Shown: positions 9,054 to 16,695, counted from the first letter of the stretch. The stretch: 30,476 nucleotides of DNA from Pseudomonadota bacterium (GCA_022360105.1 JAKSDL010000573.1:1-30476); one strand, 5' to 3'. Made by a program: numbers and translations. Notes: generated from the sequence alone by a model not told the origin.

Positions 9054-9851
9054 ATGCCTATGGTTCGCTTCATCATTCTGTTCTTTTGCCTGTTAGTATC
9101 GTCGCAGTGCTCGTTTGCTGATGATCAACCTATTCCCTTCGTGTATTCAAATCAAAAATTATTCGCAAAATTCCTGGTCTCAGAAAAAGATTATCACCGT
9201 GCTATTTCCGAAATATACCGGATCAAGTTTAGCTATTCCAACCAGTTTGATCCGGAGTTGGAGTTAATGCTCTTGGAGAGCTATTACTATTCCGATCTTC
9301 ATGACAATGTGCTTAAAAACTCGCGTAAACTGCTCCGCAACAAGCAAATACTTTCTGATCCCGGATTCCAAAACAGACTGGGAACGTTTTATACAGCCTC
9401 GCTGGTTGAAAAAAATGATCTTTCCAAAGCGTCAGAGGTGTGGAATCAGCATTGCCAACCTTTCAACGGAGAATACTTTCTAAATGGTCTGTCCCTTCCA
9501 GAGCCGGTTGATCCTGATAAAGCCAGGCTTTATTCGGCTTTATTACCCGGTTCCGGTCTATTTGCAAGTGGGGAGTACGGCAAAGGAGTTGTTTCATTCC
9601 TGCTGAATGCCGTATTCATCGCTGGGGCAATTCATTACGTTTCTGAAGAACAGTACGGCGTTGCAGGATTGCTGGTTTTTTTTGAAATTGGCTGGTATTT
9701 CGGTGGGCAGAACGCTGCGTACGAAGCTGCGGAAGACTACAATAAAAAACATATATCCGGTGCCCAAAAGTCGTGGATAGCTGAAAAAGTAAATGAAATC
9801 AACACAACACTATTTCCTGCGCCGGATGATCATTTGATGCAGGTTAACTGA
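9054..9851 (+). CDS. Secreted/membrane protein with PGSG-type C-terminal membrane domain
   Basis: A 265-residue exported protein. An N-terminal signal peptide (hydrophobic FIILFFCLLVSS) is followed by a likely cleavage site after SFA at about residue 22. The middle is helical and TPR/Sel1-like (AISEIYRIKFSY, LELMLLESYYY). The C-terminal half starts with YSALLPGSGLFASGEYGKG, then hydrophobic stretches (VVSFLLNAVFIAGAI, VAGLLVFFEIGWYFGG) and QNAAYEAAEDYN. I recognise this PGSGxxxxGxxxxG + LFE-GWY-G + AAxxYN pattern from uncharacterised envelope proteins of Gram-negative bacteria; its function is unknown to me. It begins one base after the ATPase stop. Its TGA shares a base with the next ATG (TGATG), so all three genes are probably translated together. 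Confidence 0.65.
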   Translation: MPMVRFIILFFCLLVSSQCSFADDQPIPFVYSNQKLFAKFLVSEKDYHRAISEIYRIKFSYSNQFDPELELMLLESYYYSDLHDNVLKNSRKLLRNKQILSDPGFQNRLGTFYTASLVEKNDLSKASEVWNQHCQPFNGEYFLNGLSLPEPVDPDKARLYSALLPGSGLFASGEYGKGVVSFLLNAVFIAGAIHYVSEEQYGVAGLLVFFEIGWYFGGQNAAYEAAEDYNKKHISGAQKSWIAEKVNEINTTLFPAPDDHLMQVN

Positions 9852-12040
9852 TGAAAGTCTTATTGCTCACACCCCCCTTCACGCAGATCAACACCCCATA
9901 CCCTGCTACGGCATTTTTAAAACGATTTTTGGATTCCAAAGGACTGGTTGCAGCACAAGCAGACCTGGGAATCGAACTTGTTTTGTCTGTTTTTTCCAAA
10001 GACGGTTTAAGAAGGATATTTGAAAACGTAAACAATAATGGGAGAAAACTGGCCGACAAACATCAAACAGTGCTGAATCAAGCTAATCGGTATCTTTACA
10101 CAATTGAAACCGTCACAAAGTTCCTTCAATCAAAAGAAACAGCCCTGGCCTATTCGATTTGCCAGGATGGTTTCTTACCACGAGCTGAAAACACTCATGA
10201 TCCCTCTGATCTGGAATGGATGTTTGGAAATCTTGGCATTGTCGATAAAGCCTGCTATCTGGCAACACAATATCTAAACGAATTGTTCGGCTTCATCAAA
10301 TCGGAGATAGACCCGGAATTTGGGTTCAGCAGATACGCGGAGCAGATAGCCTTGTCTGCCACTGAATTCACGCCAATAGTTAAGAAATTGCAGAGTTCCG
10401 AAACTATTTTCGATTCTATGTTGCAAACACTTCTGGTGACCAAGTTGACATCCTTTGAGCCCGACCTGGTAGCGCTGTCAGTGCCATTTCCCGGCTGTCT
10501 GTTAGGAGCCCTTAAGTCCGGAAAGATTATCAAGGCACTTGATCCTCATATCAAAATTGTGCTTGGCGGAGGGTACGTCAGCACGGAATTGAGGGATTTA
10601 CGGGAAACCACTGTTTTTGATTATACCGACTTTGTTGTTCTGGACCAGGGAGAAATCCCGTTATTACAAATTGCAAAATACATTTCCGGTGAGGAAGAAA
10701 CCGATCTTTTAAGCAGAACTTTTATCAAAGAAAATGGCTCGGTGCGCTATTATGAGGGAAATCATGCTGACCCTACATTCGGTGAAACAGGATATCCTGA
10801 TTACCAAGGATTGGATTTAGATCGCTACTTATCCATTGTTGAGATACCAAACCCAATGCACAGACTGTGGAATGACGGCAAGTGGAACAAAATGATGATC
10901 GCCAAGGGGTGTTATTGGAAAAAGTGCGCTTTTTGCGACGTAACCCTCGATTATATCTCAGCCTATGAGACTATTCCTGCATCCACAATTGTGGACCGCA
11001 TAGAAGAGGTGATGTTGCAAACCGGACAATCCGGCTTCCATTTTGTTGATGAAGCTGCGCCACCAGCTGCGTTAAAAAATATTGCCCTTGAACTATTAAA
11101 TCGAGGATTGAATGTGTCCTGGTGGACAAATATTCGATTTGAAAAGAACTTTAGCCCGGATTTATGCCGGCTCATGGCAAAATCCGGCTGTATTGCCGTT
11201 TCCGGTGGTATGGAAACTGTTTCCGACAGGTTGCTTGATTTAATGAGCAAAGGAGTGAACATTGCCCAGGCGACAGAGGCATTGAGTAACTTTTCCAAGG
11301 CCGGAATTCTGGTGCACGCCTATCTTATGTACGGTTTTCCCACGCAAACAGCACAGGAGACCATTGATTCTCTGGAAGTTATCAGGCAGTTTTTTGAGAA
11401 TGAATTGCTGGATTCCTGTTACTGGCACCGATTTGCTCTGACTGCACATAGCCCGATTGCAGCAAATCCGGAACGATTTAATATCAAAATAACAGGTCCG
11501 CCAAAAGGAACATTTGCCTGGAACGATCTGGAGCACGAGGATAAAATGGGATGTGATCACGATACATATGCTTTTGGTCTAAAAAAAGCGGTTTACAATT
11601 ATATGCAGAAAATTGGTATTGAATACAATCTACAGGAATGGTTTGAGACTCAAATACCGCAACCTACGGTGGCACCGCAATTCATCGAATTGCTTTTGGA
11701 ATCCCAAAAGGAGATCCGATTGCCCGACAGGAATAAGCAACTGATTTGGTTAGGAAACAAACCGGAACTCGTGGAGAAAAAAAGTAAGAAAAACATCCTG
11801 CAAACCAGAATCAAATTGATCGTTAACAACAAAGAGGGTGTGTTTTACAGGAATATTGAACCTGATACCGGTCGATGGCTTTGTCAGACACTTGATAAGG
11901 TATCAGTTTATTCAAATACTCAATTGACTGTTAACGACGTTTCAAACGAATACGAACAGACTGTAAAAAAACCATTTCAAGATTTTGTAGAAAGCGATCT
12001 CTGGCAACATCTAAGAAGATTTGGACTAATTGCTGTTTAA
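9851..12040 (+). CDS. B12-fold radical SAM enzyme with CX4CX2C cluster motif
   Basis: A 729-residue protein. The N-terminus (MKVLLLTPPF) and residues about 203-275 (PDLVALSVPFPG, IKIVLGGGYVSTEL, DFVVLDQGEIPLLQI) match the Rossmann-like cobalamin-binding domain seen in B12-dependent radical SAM enzymes, with a roughly 150-residue insertion. The usual DXHXXG cobalt-ligand motif is not seen, so cobalamin may bind base-off without a lower axial histidine, or not at all. The radical SAM cysteines are C354, C359 and C362 (GCYWKKCAFCDV), spaced CX4CX2C rather than the canonical CX3CX2C. Downstream are the barrel elements GFHFVDEAAPP, SGGMETVSDRLLDLMSKG and HAYLMYGFPTQT. A C-terminal domain of about 200 residues has no recognised fold. 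The substrate is unknown; methyl or other radical transfer is possible. It is joined to the upstream gene by TGATG. Confidence 0.78.
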   Translation: MKVLLLTPPFTQINTPYPATAFLKRFLDSKGLVAAQADLGIELVLSVFSKDGLRRIFENVNNNGRKLADKHQTVLNQANRYLYTIETVTKFLQSKETALAYSICQDGFLPRAENTHDPSDLEWMFGNLGIVDKACYLATQYLNELFGFIKSEIDPEFGFSRYAEQIALSATEFTPIVKKLQSSETIFDSMLQTLLVTKLTSFEPDLVALSVPFPGCLLGALKSGKIIKALDPHIKIVLGGGYVSTELRDLRETTVFDYTDFVVLDQGEIPLLQIAKYISGEEETDLLSRTFIKENGSVRYYEGNHADPTFGETGYPDYQGLDLDRYLSIVEIPNPMHRLWNDGKWNKMMIAKGCYWKKCAFCDVTLDYISAYETIPASTIVDRIEEVMLQTGQSGFHFVDEAAPPAALKNIALELLNRGLNVSWWTNIRFEKNFSPDLCRLMAKSGCIAVSGGMETVSDRLLDLMSKGVNIAQATEALSNFSKAGILVHAYLMYGFPTQTAQETIDSLEVIRQFFENELLDSCYWHRFALTAHSPIAANPERFNIKITGPPKGTFAWNDLEHEDKMGCDHDTYAFGLKKAVYNYMQKIGIEYNLQEWFETQIPQPTVAPQFIELLLESQKEIRLPDRNKQLIWLGNKPELVEKKSKKNILQTRIKLIVNNKEGVFYRNIEPDTGRWLCQTLDKVSVYSNTQLTVNDVSNEYEQTVKKPFQDFVESDLWQHLRRFGLIAV

Positions 12041-12085
12041 GCTCTCTTCAGAATCTGGCACCCACATAAAAAAACGGAGAATTCA

Positions 12086-13201
12086 GTGAAACGAGTATCG
12101 TTAACCCCTGCCGTCTTTCACCTGCCTGATAAAGTCAATCAAATTGCAGTAGCTTATGGCCAACAGCCTATTGTACCACGTGGACCTGCTTTAAAACCGA
12201 TTTTGGACAGACTCAGAAAGAAAGTTGTGGAGCAATTGGACGTTGCCAATTCCCATGAGGCGGTTATTATAACCTCCTCCGGCTCAGGAGCAATCGCCGC
12301 TGCTGTTGGATCGTGCGTTGATGACAACGGTATCCTGGTGATTGCCAACGATGTTTATGGGCACCGTCAGGCTGAGTTTTGTCAGCAACTGGGTATTCAA
12401 ACTGTTACCTATGAACTTGGGCCCGGTATCAGACCGGATATTGAGGAGCTTGAACGGCTGGTCAAGCAGCATCAAGTCAAAACGATTGGGATGGTACACG
12501 GATGCACCAGTGTTGCTCTTTTGAATCCTGTAGCTGAAGTTGGTGATCTTTGCAAAAAACTTGATCTGAGACTGATCGTTGACGCCATTGCTTCGGTTTA
12601 TGTGGAAGAAATTGATATAACTTCCTGGTCGGTCGATACACTAATCTGTTCGACAAATAAAGGTCTGCATTCTAATCCGGATCTTGCGTTTTGCGTAGTT
12701 AAAAAAGACTACCTTCAAGAAATGTGCGATCGGTCCGGTAGAATCCCCTACCTGGATTTGGCAAAAGCTTGGCAGGCGCAACAGAAAGGGAGTCATCCAT
12801 ACACAATAAATATCAGGGCATTACTGGAATTTGAAGCTGCTTTTGATGATTTTACAGAAAGGGGAGGATTAAAAGGGCGGATCCAAATGTATCAGGATCG
12901 TCTGGCCATTCTAAGAAGCGGTTATGAGAAACTGGGGTTAAAAACCCTTCTCAGGGAAGGCATGCCTCAGCAAAACATCGGAACAGCCCTATTCCTTCCG
13001 GAACATGTTAGTTATGAAGCCTTGGCTGAGGAATTGGCAAACTGGAACAACGGGGATGATGAATGCTATGAGATATATTCGGCCCAGGGGCAGTTGACGG
13101 GAAAAGTATTCAGGGTATTCAATATGGGTGAATACTCACTGGAAACATATGCGAGATTTGTAAACGCCCTGGGTGCAACACTCAAGAAATTGGGTGCTTA
13201 G
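12086..13201 (+). CDS. PhnW-like class V (PLP-dependent) aminotransferase
   Basis: A 371-residue fold-type I aminotransferase of the serine-pyruvate / alanine-glyoxylate / 2-aminoethylphosphonate aminotransferase branch. Motifs: the early RGPAL segment where related enzymes carry GPxxV; SSGSGAIAAAVG for cofactor phosphate; MVHGCTSVALLNP, equivalent to the H-x-x-T-T-G segment; IVDAIASV with the aspartate that pairs with the pyridine nitrogen (Asp166); and CSTNKGLHSNPDLAF with the Schiff-base lysine (Lys192). The SxNKxxxxxPxxxF pattern most resembles PhnW. No phosphonate genes (pepM, ppd, phnX) occur nearby, so the actual amino donor and acceptor are uncertain. The start is GTG with a GGAG Shine-Dalgarno; 45 bases separate it from the radical SAM gene, suggesting the same operon. 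It ends 40 bases from the convergent recR. Confidence 0.8.
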   Translation: MKRVSLTPAVFHLPDKVNQIAVAYGQQPIVPRGPALKPILDRLRKKVVEQLDVANSHEAVIITSSGSGAIAAAVGSCVDDNGILVIANDVYGHRQAEFCQQLGIQTVTYELGPGIRPDIEELERLVKQHQVKTIGMVHGCTSVALLNPVAEVGDLCKKLDLRLIVDAIASVYVEEIDITSWSVDTLICSTNKGLHSNPDLAFCVVKKDYLQEMCDRSGRIPYLDLAKAWQAQQKGSHPYTINIRALLEFEAAFDDFTERGGLKGRIQMYQDRLAILRSGYEKLGLKTLLREGMPQQNIGTALFLPEHVSYEALAEELANWNNGDDECYEIYSAQGQLTGKVFRVFNMGEYSLETYARFVNALGATLKKLGA

Positions 13202-13241
13202 CAAGAAGTAGTTCAAGTTAAGCAATACCGGGATCTGACCA

Positions 13242-13841
13242 TCAATCATAATCCGTTCTCCCTTCAAATGCCCGGGCAAGAGTATTTGAGTCGGCAAATT
13301 CGAGATCAGCTCCGGCAGGCATGCCCCTGGCTATTCTGGTAATCTTGTTTACCTTGTCCTTAAACAAATCAACAAGATAGTGAGCGGTAGCTTCACCTTC
13401 CAAAGTAGGATTTGTCGAAAGAATCAGCTCCGCAATGTTACCTTTTTCCACCCTTTGAACCAATTCCGCGATTTTTAGTTTGTCAGGTGAAATTCCATGC
13501 AAAGGTGAGATAGCGCCTTGGAGGACATGATAAACACCCTGAAAAACGTTTGAATTTTCAATGGTGAAAATGTTTCTTGGATCTTCAACCACGCAAATAA
13601 CGTCTTTCACACGTCTGGGATCGGAACAGATCTGGCATATTTCCGAATCACTGAAACCATGGCAGATGCTACAACTGCGTATGGTCAACTTGGCAGTGGT
13701 AATTGCTTTGGCAAGCGCGGTTGATTCCTCATCCGGTTTGAGGAGAATAGAAAAAGCCAGCCTTTTTGCTGTTTTCCTTCCAACTCCCGGCAGTTTAGCC
13801 AGTTCCTCTATGAGCTGTAGGATAGGTTGAGGCAGGTTCAT
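13242..13841 (-). CDS. recR: Recombination mediator RecR
   Basis: RecR forms a ring-shaped tetramer and, with RecO/RecF, loads RecA on gapped DNA. The 199-residue protein has the N-terminal helix-hairpin-helix (LAKLPGVGRKTAKRLAF) and a four-cysteine zinc motif (C57, C60, C69, C72 in CSICHGF...CQICSD). Next is the Toprim domain (VCVVEDPRNIFTIE, then YHVLQGAISPLHG), and last the C-terminal TRIARGMPAGADLEFAD with the Walker-B-like segment. The length is standard. Its ATG shares one base with the ybaB stop (TAATG), and it is the last gene of dnaX-ybaB-recR, a conserved bacterial arrangement. Confidence 0.96.
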   Translation of the reverse strand: MNLPQPILQLIEELAKLPGVGRKTAKRLAFSILLKPDEESTALAKAITTAKLTIRSCSICHGFSDSEICQICSDPRRVKDVICVVEDPRNIFTIENSNVFQGVYHVLQGAISPLHGISPDKLKIAELVQRVEKGNIAELILSTNPTLEGEATAHYLVDLFKDKVNKITRIARGMPAGADLEFADSNTLARAFEGRTDYD

Positions 13842-14173
13842 TAATCATTCATATTAGGAATGTTCGACAGATCAATTCCGCCCATGACATCCGACAACTC
13901 AGAAGACACCAATTCCCTGGCTTGTCTGACAGCCTCGTTACAAGCAGCACGAACCAGATCCTCCAGAATATCCACTTCATTTTTATCAACTATTTCAGGG
14001 TCTATTTTAACCTGCAGGGTCTCCAGGTTGCCGTTCATTTTCATTTGAACCATTCCCCCTCCAACACTGACATCAATGGTCTTGCTAGCCGCACTTTTCT
14101 TCTTTTCAGCCAGGGTTTTCTGCATTTCTTTGGCTTTTTTCATGATTTCTTTCATATCAAGACCTTTAAACAT
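13841..14173 (-). CDS. ybaB: Nucleoid-associated protein, YbaB/EbfC family
   Basis: A 110-residue dimeric DNA-binding protein that associates with the nucleoid. The N-terminal helix is rich in Lys and Met (MKKAKEMQKTLAEKKK). Next comes the conserved sheet (VDVSVGGGMVQMKMNGN-like region, KIDPEIVDKNEVDILEDLV) and the C-terminal helix (AACNEAVRQARELVSSEL). It starts inside the end of dnaX: its ATG overlaps the tau stop codon by eight bases and follows a very strong AGGAGG six bases upstream. Translation can therefore initiate here even when most dnaX ribosomes stop early at the gamma stop codon. Confidence 0.94.
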   Translation of the reverse strand: MFKGLDMKEIMKKAKEMQKTLAEKKKSAASKTIDVSVGGGMVQMKMNGNLETLQVKIDPEIVDKNEVDILEDLVRAACNEAVRQARELVSSELSDVMGGIDLSNIPNMND

Positions 14174-14972
14174 CCTTTTCCTCCTTTAAAATCTCGATGT
14201 TTTTTATTTTGCTGTTTGGAAATAACGCCAGAATTTCCTGAACATTGCCACTTTCAGCTGCTTTTTTCTTTGTTTCTTCCTCAGCCTTAATCCTTTCCTG
14301 CTCGATTTTTTCCCGAACCGAGTCATCCAGACCATCTACGGAATCTTCGTATCGGATGGTGAATTCCATTTGAAAAAAAGACTGTGCATACGCCTCAATC
14401 TGTTTTCTTTTTTCTTCCGTGAAAAGCCGGGTATTTTGTAGACCAATCGTAAGGCTCTCATCCGTTATCTCTAATAGTACCGAATTTCTCATCAGCGAAA
14501 CAAGGGATTTGTCCGCCGATTCTTCCACGAATTTGACAAAGCTCTCCCATTTTTCAGACTTCTCTTCCTTGCTGACCTTTTTCTCTTCGGTTGTTAGAAC
14601 CGGTACCTCTTTTAAAGGTGGTTCGGGTAAAGGTTCGGTAACCAGGTGATCAGGCTGATCCTCATATTCCAGATTGGTTTCCTGATACAGATATTCCGGA
14701 GGTTCTTGCGGAAAATCCGCTGGCAATTCTTCATGAACCGGAGTACTCGTTTTTACCTGGGGCTTGGAATCCGGATCATTAGTTGAATCGGTCGGAGCAT
14801 GATCCTTTTCTGAATCCGGGCCACCTGTATCTACAGAAGCTGCTTGCTTTTTCTCATTTAAGACTGTTTCGTTGCTATCAGGCTCGTCCTTTATGACCGA
14901 ACTTTCACTTTTGGCCGATTCCCGGATGGAATCTTTTTTGATTTGATCAGTTTGAAGGGGAATTACCGGAGT
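14166..14972 (-). CDS. dnaX: DnaX tau-specific C-terminal region, expressed by -1 frameshift
   Basis: This is the continuation of dnaX in the -1 frame. Reading from the last A of the A-run (14972), the frame is open for 268 codons to the TAA at 14166-14168. The first part is a low-complexity acidic/proline linker (e.g. DEPDSNETVLNEKK, PEPPLKEVPVL) as in tau domain IV. A compact domain then follows (WESFVKFVEESADKSLVSLM...LEITDESLTIGL) that resembles the domain seen in DnaX after the linker, and the end is rich in Lys and Glu. It lacks its own credible start or Shine-Dalgarno, so it makes sense only as a fusion to the upstream frame, giving a tau-like protein of about 652 residues (E. coli tau has 643). 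The fused product would bind DnaB and the polymerase core, by analogy with known tau. Confidence 0.85.
   Translation of the reverse strand, partial: TPVIPLQTDQIKKDSIRESAKSESSVIKDEPDSNETVLNEKKQAASVDTGGPDSEKDHAPTDSTNDPDSKPQVKTSTPVHEELPADFPQEPPEYLYQETNLEYEDQPDHLVTEPLPEPPLKEVPVLTTEEKKVSKEEKSEKWESFVKFVEESADKSLVSLMRNSVLLEITDESLTIGLQNTRLFTEEKRKQIEAYAQSFFQMEFTIRYEDSVDGLDDSVREKIEQERIKAEEETKKKAAESGNVQEILALFPNSKIKNIEILKEEKDV
14180..14185 (-). promoter_or_regulatory. Strong Shine-Dalgarno for ybaB inside the dnaX tau tail
   Basis: AGGAGG (minus strand) lies six bases before the ybaB ATG at 14173, within the last codons of the tau frame. It fixes the ybaB start. It also suggests independent initiation, useful because ribosomes that terminate at the gamma stop would not reach ybaB by coupling. 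Confidence 0.75.
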
Positions 14973-16123
14973 TTTTTTTTAACCTGATCCTGATTCTTAA
15001 GGATGGAAACGATCTCTGCCACACCCGCCAAGGATTCGACAGAACACATCTTAATCAATCCCATTTCAACACAAATGTTAGCCTGGCTACTGCGCTTCAC
15101 CTGTGTTTCCACATCCAGTACAATTTCAAATAGCCGTTGCAGGGTGGCAACCGTTGTTTTCCCTGAAAGCTCTTTATACAAAGCGTATTGATCCGGGTAA
15201 AAGTGAAGCCATTGGATGTTTTTCTCCGGCAGACTCTTAACCAGACTGAGGTCCTTAATAGCCTTCATCAGGTCTGTAAGCAGTTGGGTGATGGAATGCC
15301 CCTTGGCTATAATTGTCTGAAACAGGTCAATAACATGGTCGAGATCTTTTTCAATGATCCCTTTAAGCAATTCATCGATCTTTCTTATATCGTTGATACC
15401 CAGAATTTCAGCTACTCTTTCCTCATCCACCGTATCTCCGCTGAAGCTAATCAGCATGTCCATAATGGTCAGCGCGTCCCGCATTCCACCGGTTGAGCTT
15501 TTAGCGATCAGCTGCAATGAGGATTCCGAAATCTTGAGCGATTCCGCAGAGGCAACTTGTGTTAAGTATGCCACCATCACTTCAGTTGTGATGTTGGAAA
15601 AATCGAAGCGTTGGCAGCGTGAAATTACTGTTGCCGGAACTTTATGAAAATCGGTGGTTGCCAGAATAAATTTCACGTGCGCCGGAGGTTCTTCCAAAGT
15701 CTTTAGCAAAGCGTTAAACGACTCTGTTGTCAGCATATGAACTTCGTCAATAATATATGTTTTGTACTGACATTTAGCCGGAGAAAACTTAACGCCGTCA
15801 CGCAATTCCCTGATATGCTCAATACCGCGATTTGAGGCAGCATCAATTTCAATCACATCAGTGGAGGAGCCTTGTCCAATTTCCAGGCAATTTTCACATT
15901 TTCCGCATGGTTCTGCGTCTTCGGGGGAGGTACAATTAAGCGCTTTGGTAAGAATTCTGGCGCAACTGGTTTTGCCGGTACCCCGGGGTCCCGTAAAAAG
16001 AAAGGCGTGAGCAACTCGGTCGGTCTTTATAGCGTTTTTGAGGGTGGTGCAAATAGAATCCTGGCCTACGACTTCATCGAATTTGTTTGGTCTCAGTTTT
16101 CTTGCAAGAACCAGGTAGGACAT
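14963..16123 (-). CDS. dnaX: DNA polymerase III clamp-loader subunit DnaX (zero-frame, gamma-like product)
   Basis: AAA+ ATPase of the clamp loader that opens the beta clamp at primed DNA. The 386-residue zero-frame product has Walker A GPRGTGKT (45-52), a zinc module (C64, C73, C76, C79 in CTSPEDAEPCGKCENC), Walker B DEVH (126-129), the SRC sensor-1 motif (168-170) and GGMRDAL, followed by the collar domain. It ends in QVKKKLR right after the collar, where gamma subunits end. Tau comes from a -1 shift at 14972-14980. The start ATG has no strong Shine-Dalgarno. The gene lies about 30 bases downstream of the SRP RNA gene, in the same direction, and is followed by ybaB and recR. Confidence 0.95.
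   Translation of the reverse strand: MSYLVLARKLRPNKFDEVVGQDSICTTLKNAIKTDRVAHAFLFTGPRGTGKTSCARILTKALNCTSPEDAEPCGKCENCLEIGQGSSTDVIEIDAASNRGIEHIRELRDGVKFSPAKCQYKTYIIDEVHMLTTESFNALLKTLEEPPAHVKFILATTDFHKVPATVISRCQRFDFSNITTEVMVAYLTQVASAESLKISESSLQLIAKSSTGGMRDALTIMDMLISFSGDTVDEERVAEILGINDIRKIDELLKGIIEKDLDHVIDLFQTIIAKGHSITQLLTDLMKAIKDLSLVKSLPEKNIQWLHFYPDQYALYKELSGKTTVATLQRLFEIVLDVETQVKRSSQANICVEMGLIKMCSVESLAGVAEIVSILKNQDQVKKKLR
14972..14980 (-). promoter_or_regulatory. dnaX: dnaX slippery site: run of nine A residues
   Basis: The minus strand reads GTT AAA AAA AAA CTC CGG TAA in the zero frame. A -1 slip, or one extra A in the mRNA, moves reading into the open tau frame. A purine-rich AGGA lies about seven bases upstream of the run, like the stimulatory Shine-Dalgarno in E. 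coli dnaX. Downstream, CCG (3-base bulge) ATTCCC can pair with GGGAATCGG about 35 bases later, a possible stimulatory stem. The stop codon lies six bases after the run. Confidence 0.75.
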
Positions 16124-16152
16124 TTTGGTGACAGGCTAATTTGACAATATTT

Positions 16153-16243
16153 GGGAAGTGATCCGTAACGCATCTTCCAATACTTAGTGCTGCTTCCTCT
16201 CGGACCTGACACAATTCGTATCTTCCGATCGCACGGATCACCA
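16153..16243 (-). ncRNA. ffs: Signal recognition particle RNA, small bacterial (4.5S) type
   Basis: The minus strand contains the conserved SRP domain IV core: GTCAGGTCC, a GAGA tetraloop, then GGAAGCAGCAC (16187-16210). The flanking ends pair as TGATCCGT (16240-16233) with ACGGATCA (16166-16159), closing a hairpin of about 90 bases. This core binds the M domain of Ffh and directs co-translational membrane targeting. The tetraloop is GAGA (a GNRA loop) where E. coli has GGAA. The gene sits between tRNA-Ser(GGA) and dnaX on the same strand, so it may be processed from a longer transcript. The end positions are approximate. Confidence 0.88.
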
Positions 16244-16248
16244 AATTA

Positions 16249-16338
16249 TGGCGGAGAGACGGGGATTCGAACCCCGGATACAGTTTCCCATATACACGCT
16301 TTCCAGGCGTGCTCCTTCAGCCACTCGGACATCTCTCC
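16249..16338 (-). tRNA. tRNA-Ser, anticodon GGA
   Basis: It folds as a class II tRNA of 90 bases with encoded CCA. The acceptor GGAGAGA pairs with TCTCTCC. The anticodon loop CTGGAAA gives GGA (reads UCC/UCU), a long variable arm follows, and the T-arm is CGGGG TTCGAAT CCCCG with discriminator G73. Its last 29 bases are identical to those of the tRNA-Ser(GCU) gene at 16501. It is the tRNA closest to ffs. Confidence 0.95.
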
Positions 16339-16397
16339 GCTACACTATCTGTCTGCCTCTGTTCTTGGTGCCTTGACCGGGCGCCATTGCAGCAAAG

Positions 16398-16474
16398 TGG
16401 TACACCCGAAGGGACTCGAACCCCTGACCCCCTGTTCCGCAAACAGATGCTCTATCCAGCTGAGCTACGGGTGC
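16398..16474 (-). tRNA. tRNA-Arg, anticodon GCG
   Basis: A 77-base class I tRNA with encoded CCA. The acceptor GCACCCG pairs with CGGGTGT. The D-arm is GCTC...GAGC, the anticodon loop is TTGCGGA and the T-arm is AGGGG TTCGAGT CCCTT. The anticodon is GCG with G37, fitting CGC/CGU decoding. Most bacteria use ACG, edited to ICG by TadA, for these codons, so the G34 is notable. It lies between two serine tRNA genes. Confidence 0.92.
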
Positions 16475-16500
16475 GTCATTTCTGTATCATTTGAGATTTG

Positions 16501-16590
16501 TGGCGGAGAGACGGGGATTCGAACCCCGGGTACCGTTTCCAGTACAACAGATTAGCAATCTGCCCCATTCGGCCTCTCTGGCATCTCTCC
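16501..16590 (-). tRNA. tRNA-Ser, anticodon GCU
   Basis: A 90-base class II tRNA with encoded CCA. The acceptor GGAGAGA pairs with TCTCTCC, anticodon loop TTGCTAA gives GCU (AGC/AGU), a long variable arm is present and the discriminator is G73. It shares its acceptor and T-arm sequence with tRNA-Ser(GGA), suggesting duplication or gene conversion between them. Confidence 0.95.
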
Positions 16591-16695
16591 AACCTTAGTC
16601 AATCCAGGATTCCTCTCTACGGATTTGGTTGCTTTCTATCGATGTTGGTGATGATTCCTGAATATCGGTATCGATGAAAATAAGAGGAGATTTTC

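Noticed and set aside
14917..14939. Plus-strand hairpin GATTCC-CGGAT-GGAATC followed by TTTTTT
   Set aside because: It looks like an intrinsic terminator but lies antisense inside the tau linker of dnaX, with no plus-strand gene upstream to terminate.
16187..16555. Plus-strand open frame of 122 codons with [17 protein letters not shown] repeats
   Set aside because: It is the antisense translation of the tRNA-Ser and tRNA-Arg genes; this peptide pattern is a well known artefact of reading tRNA genes as protein.
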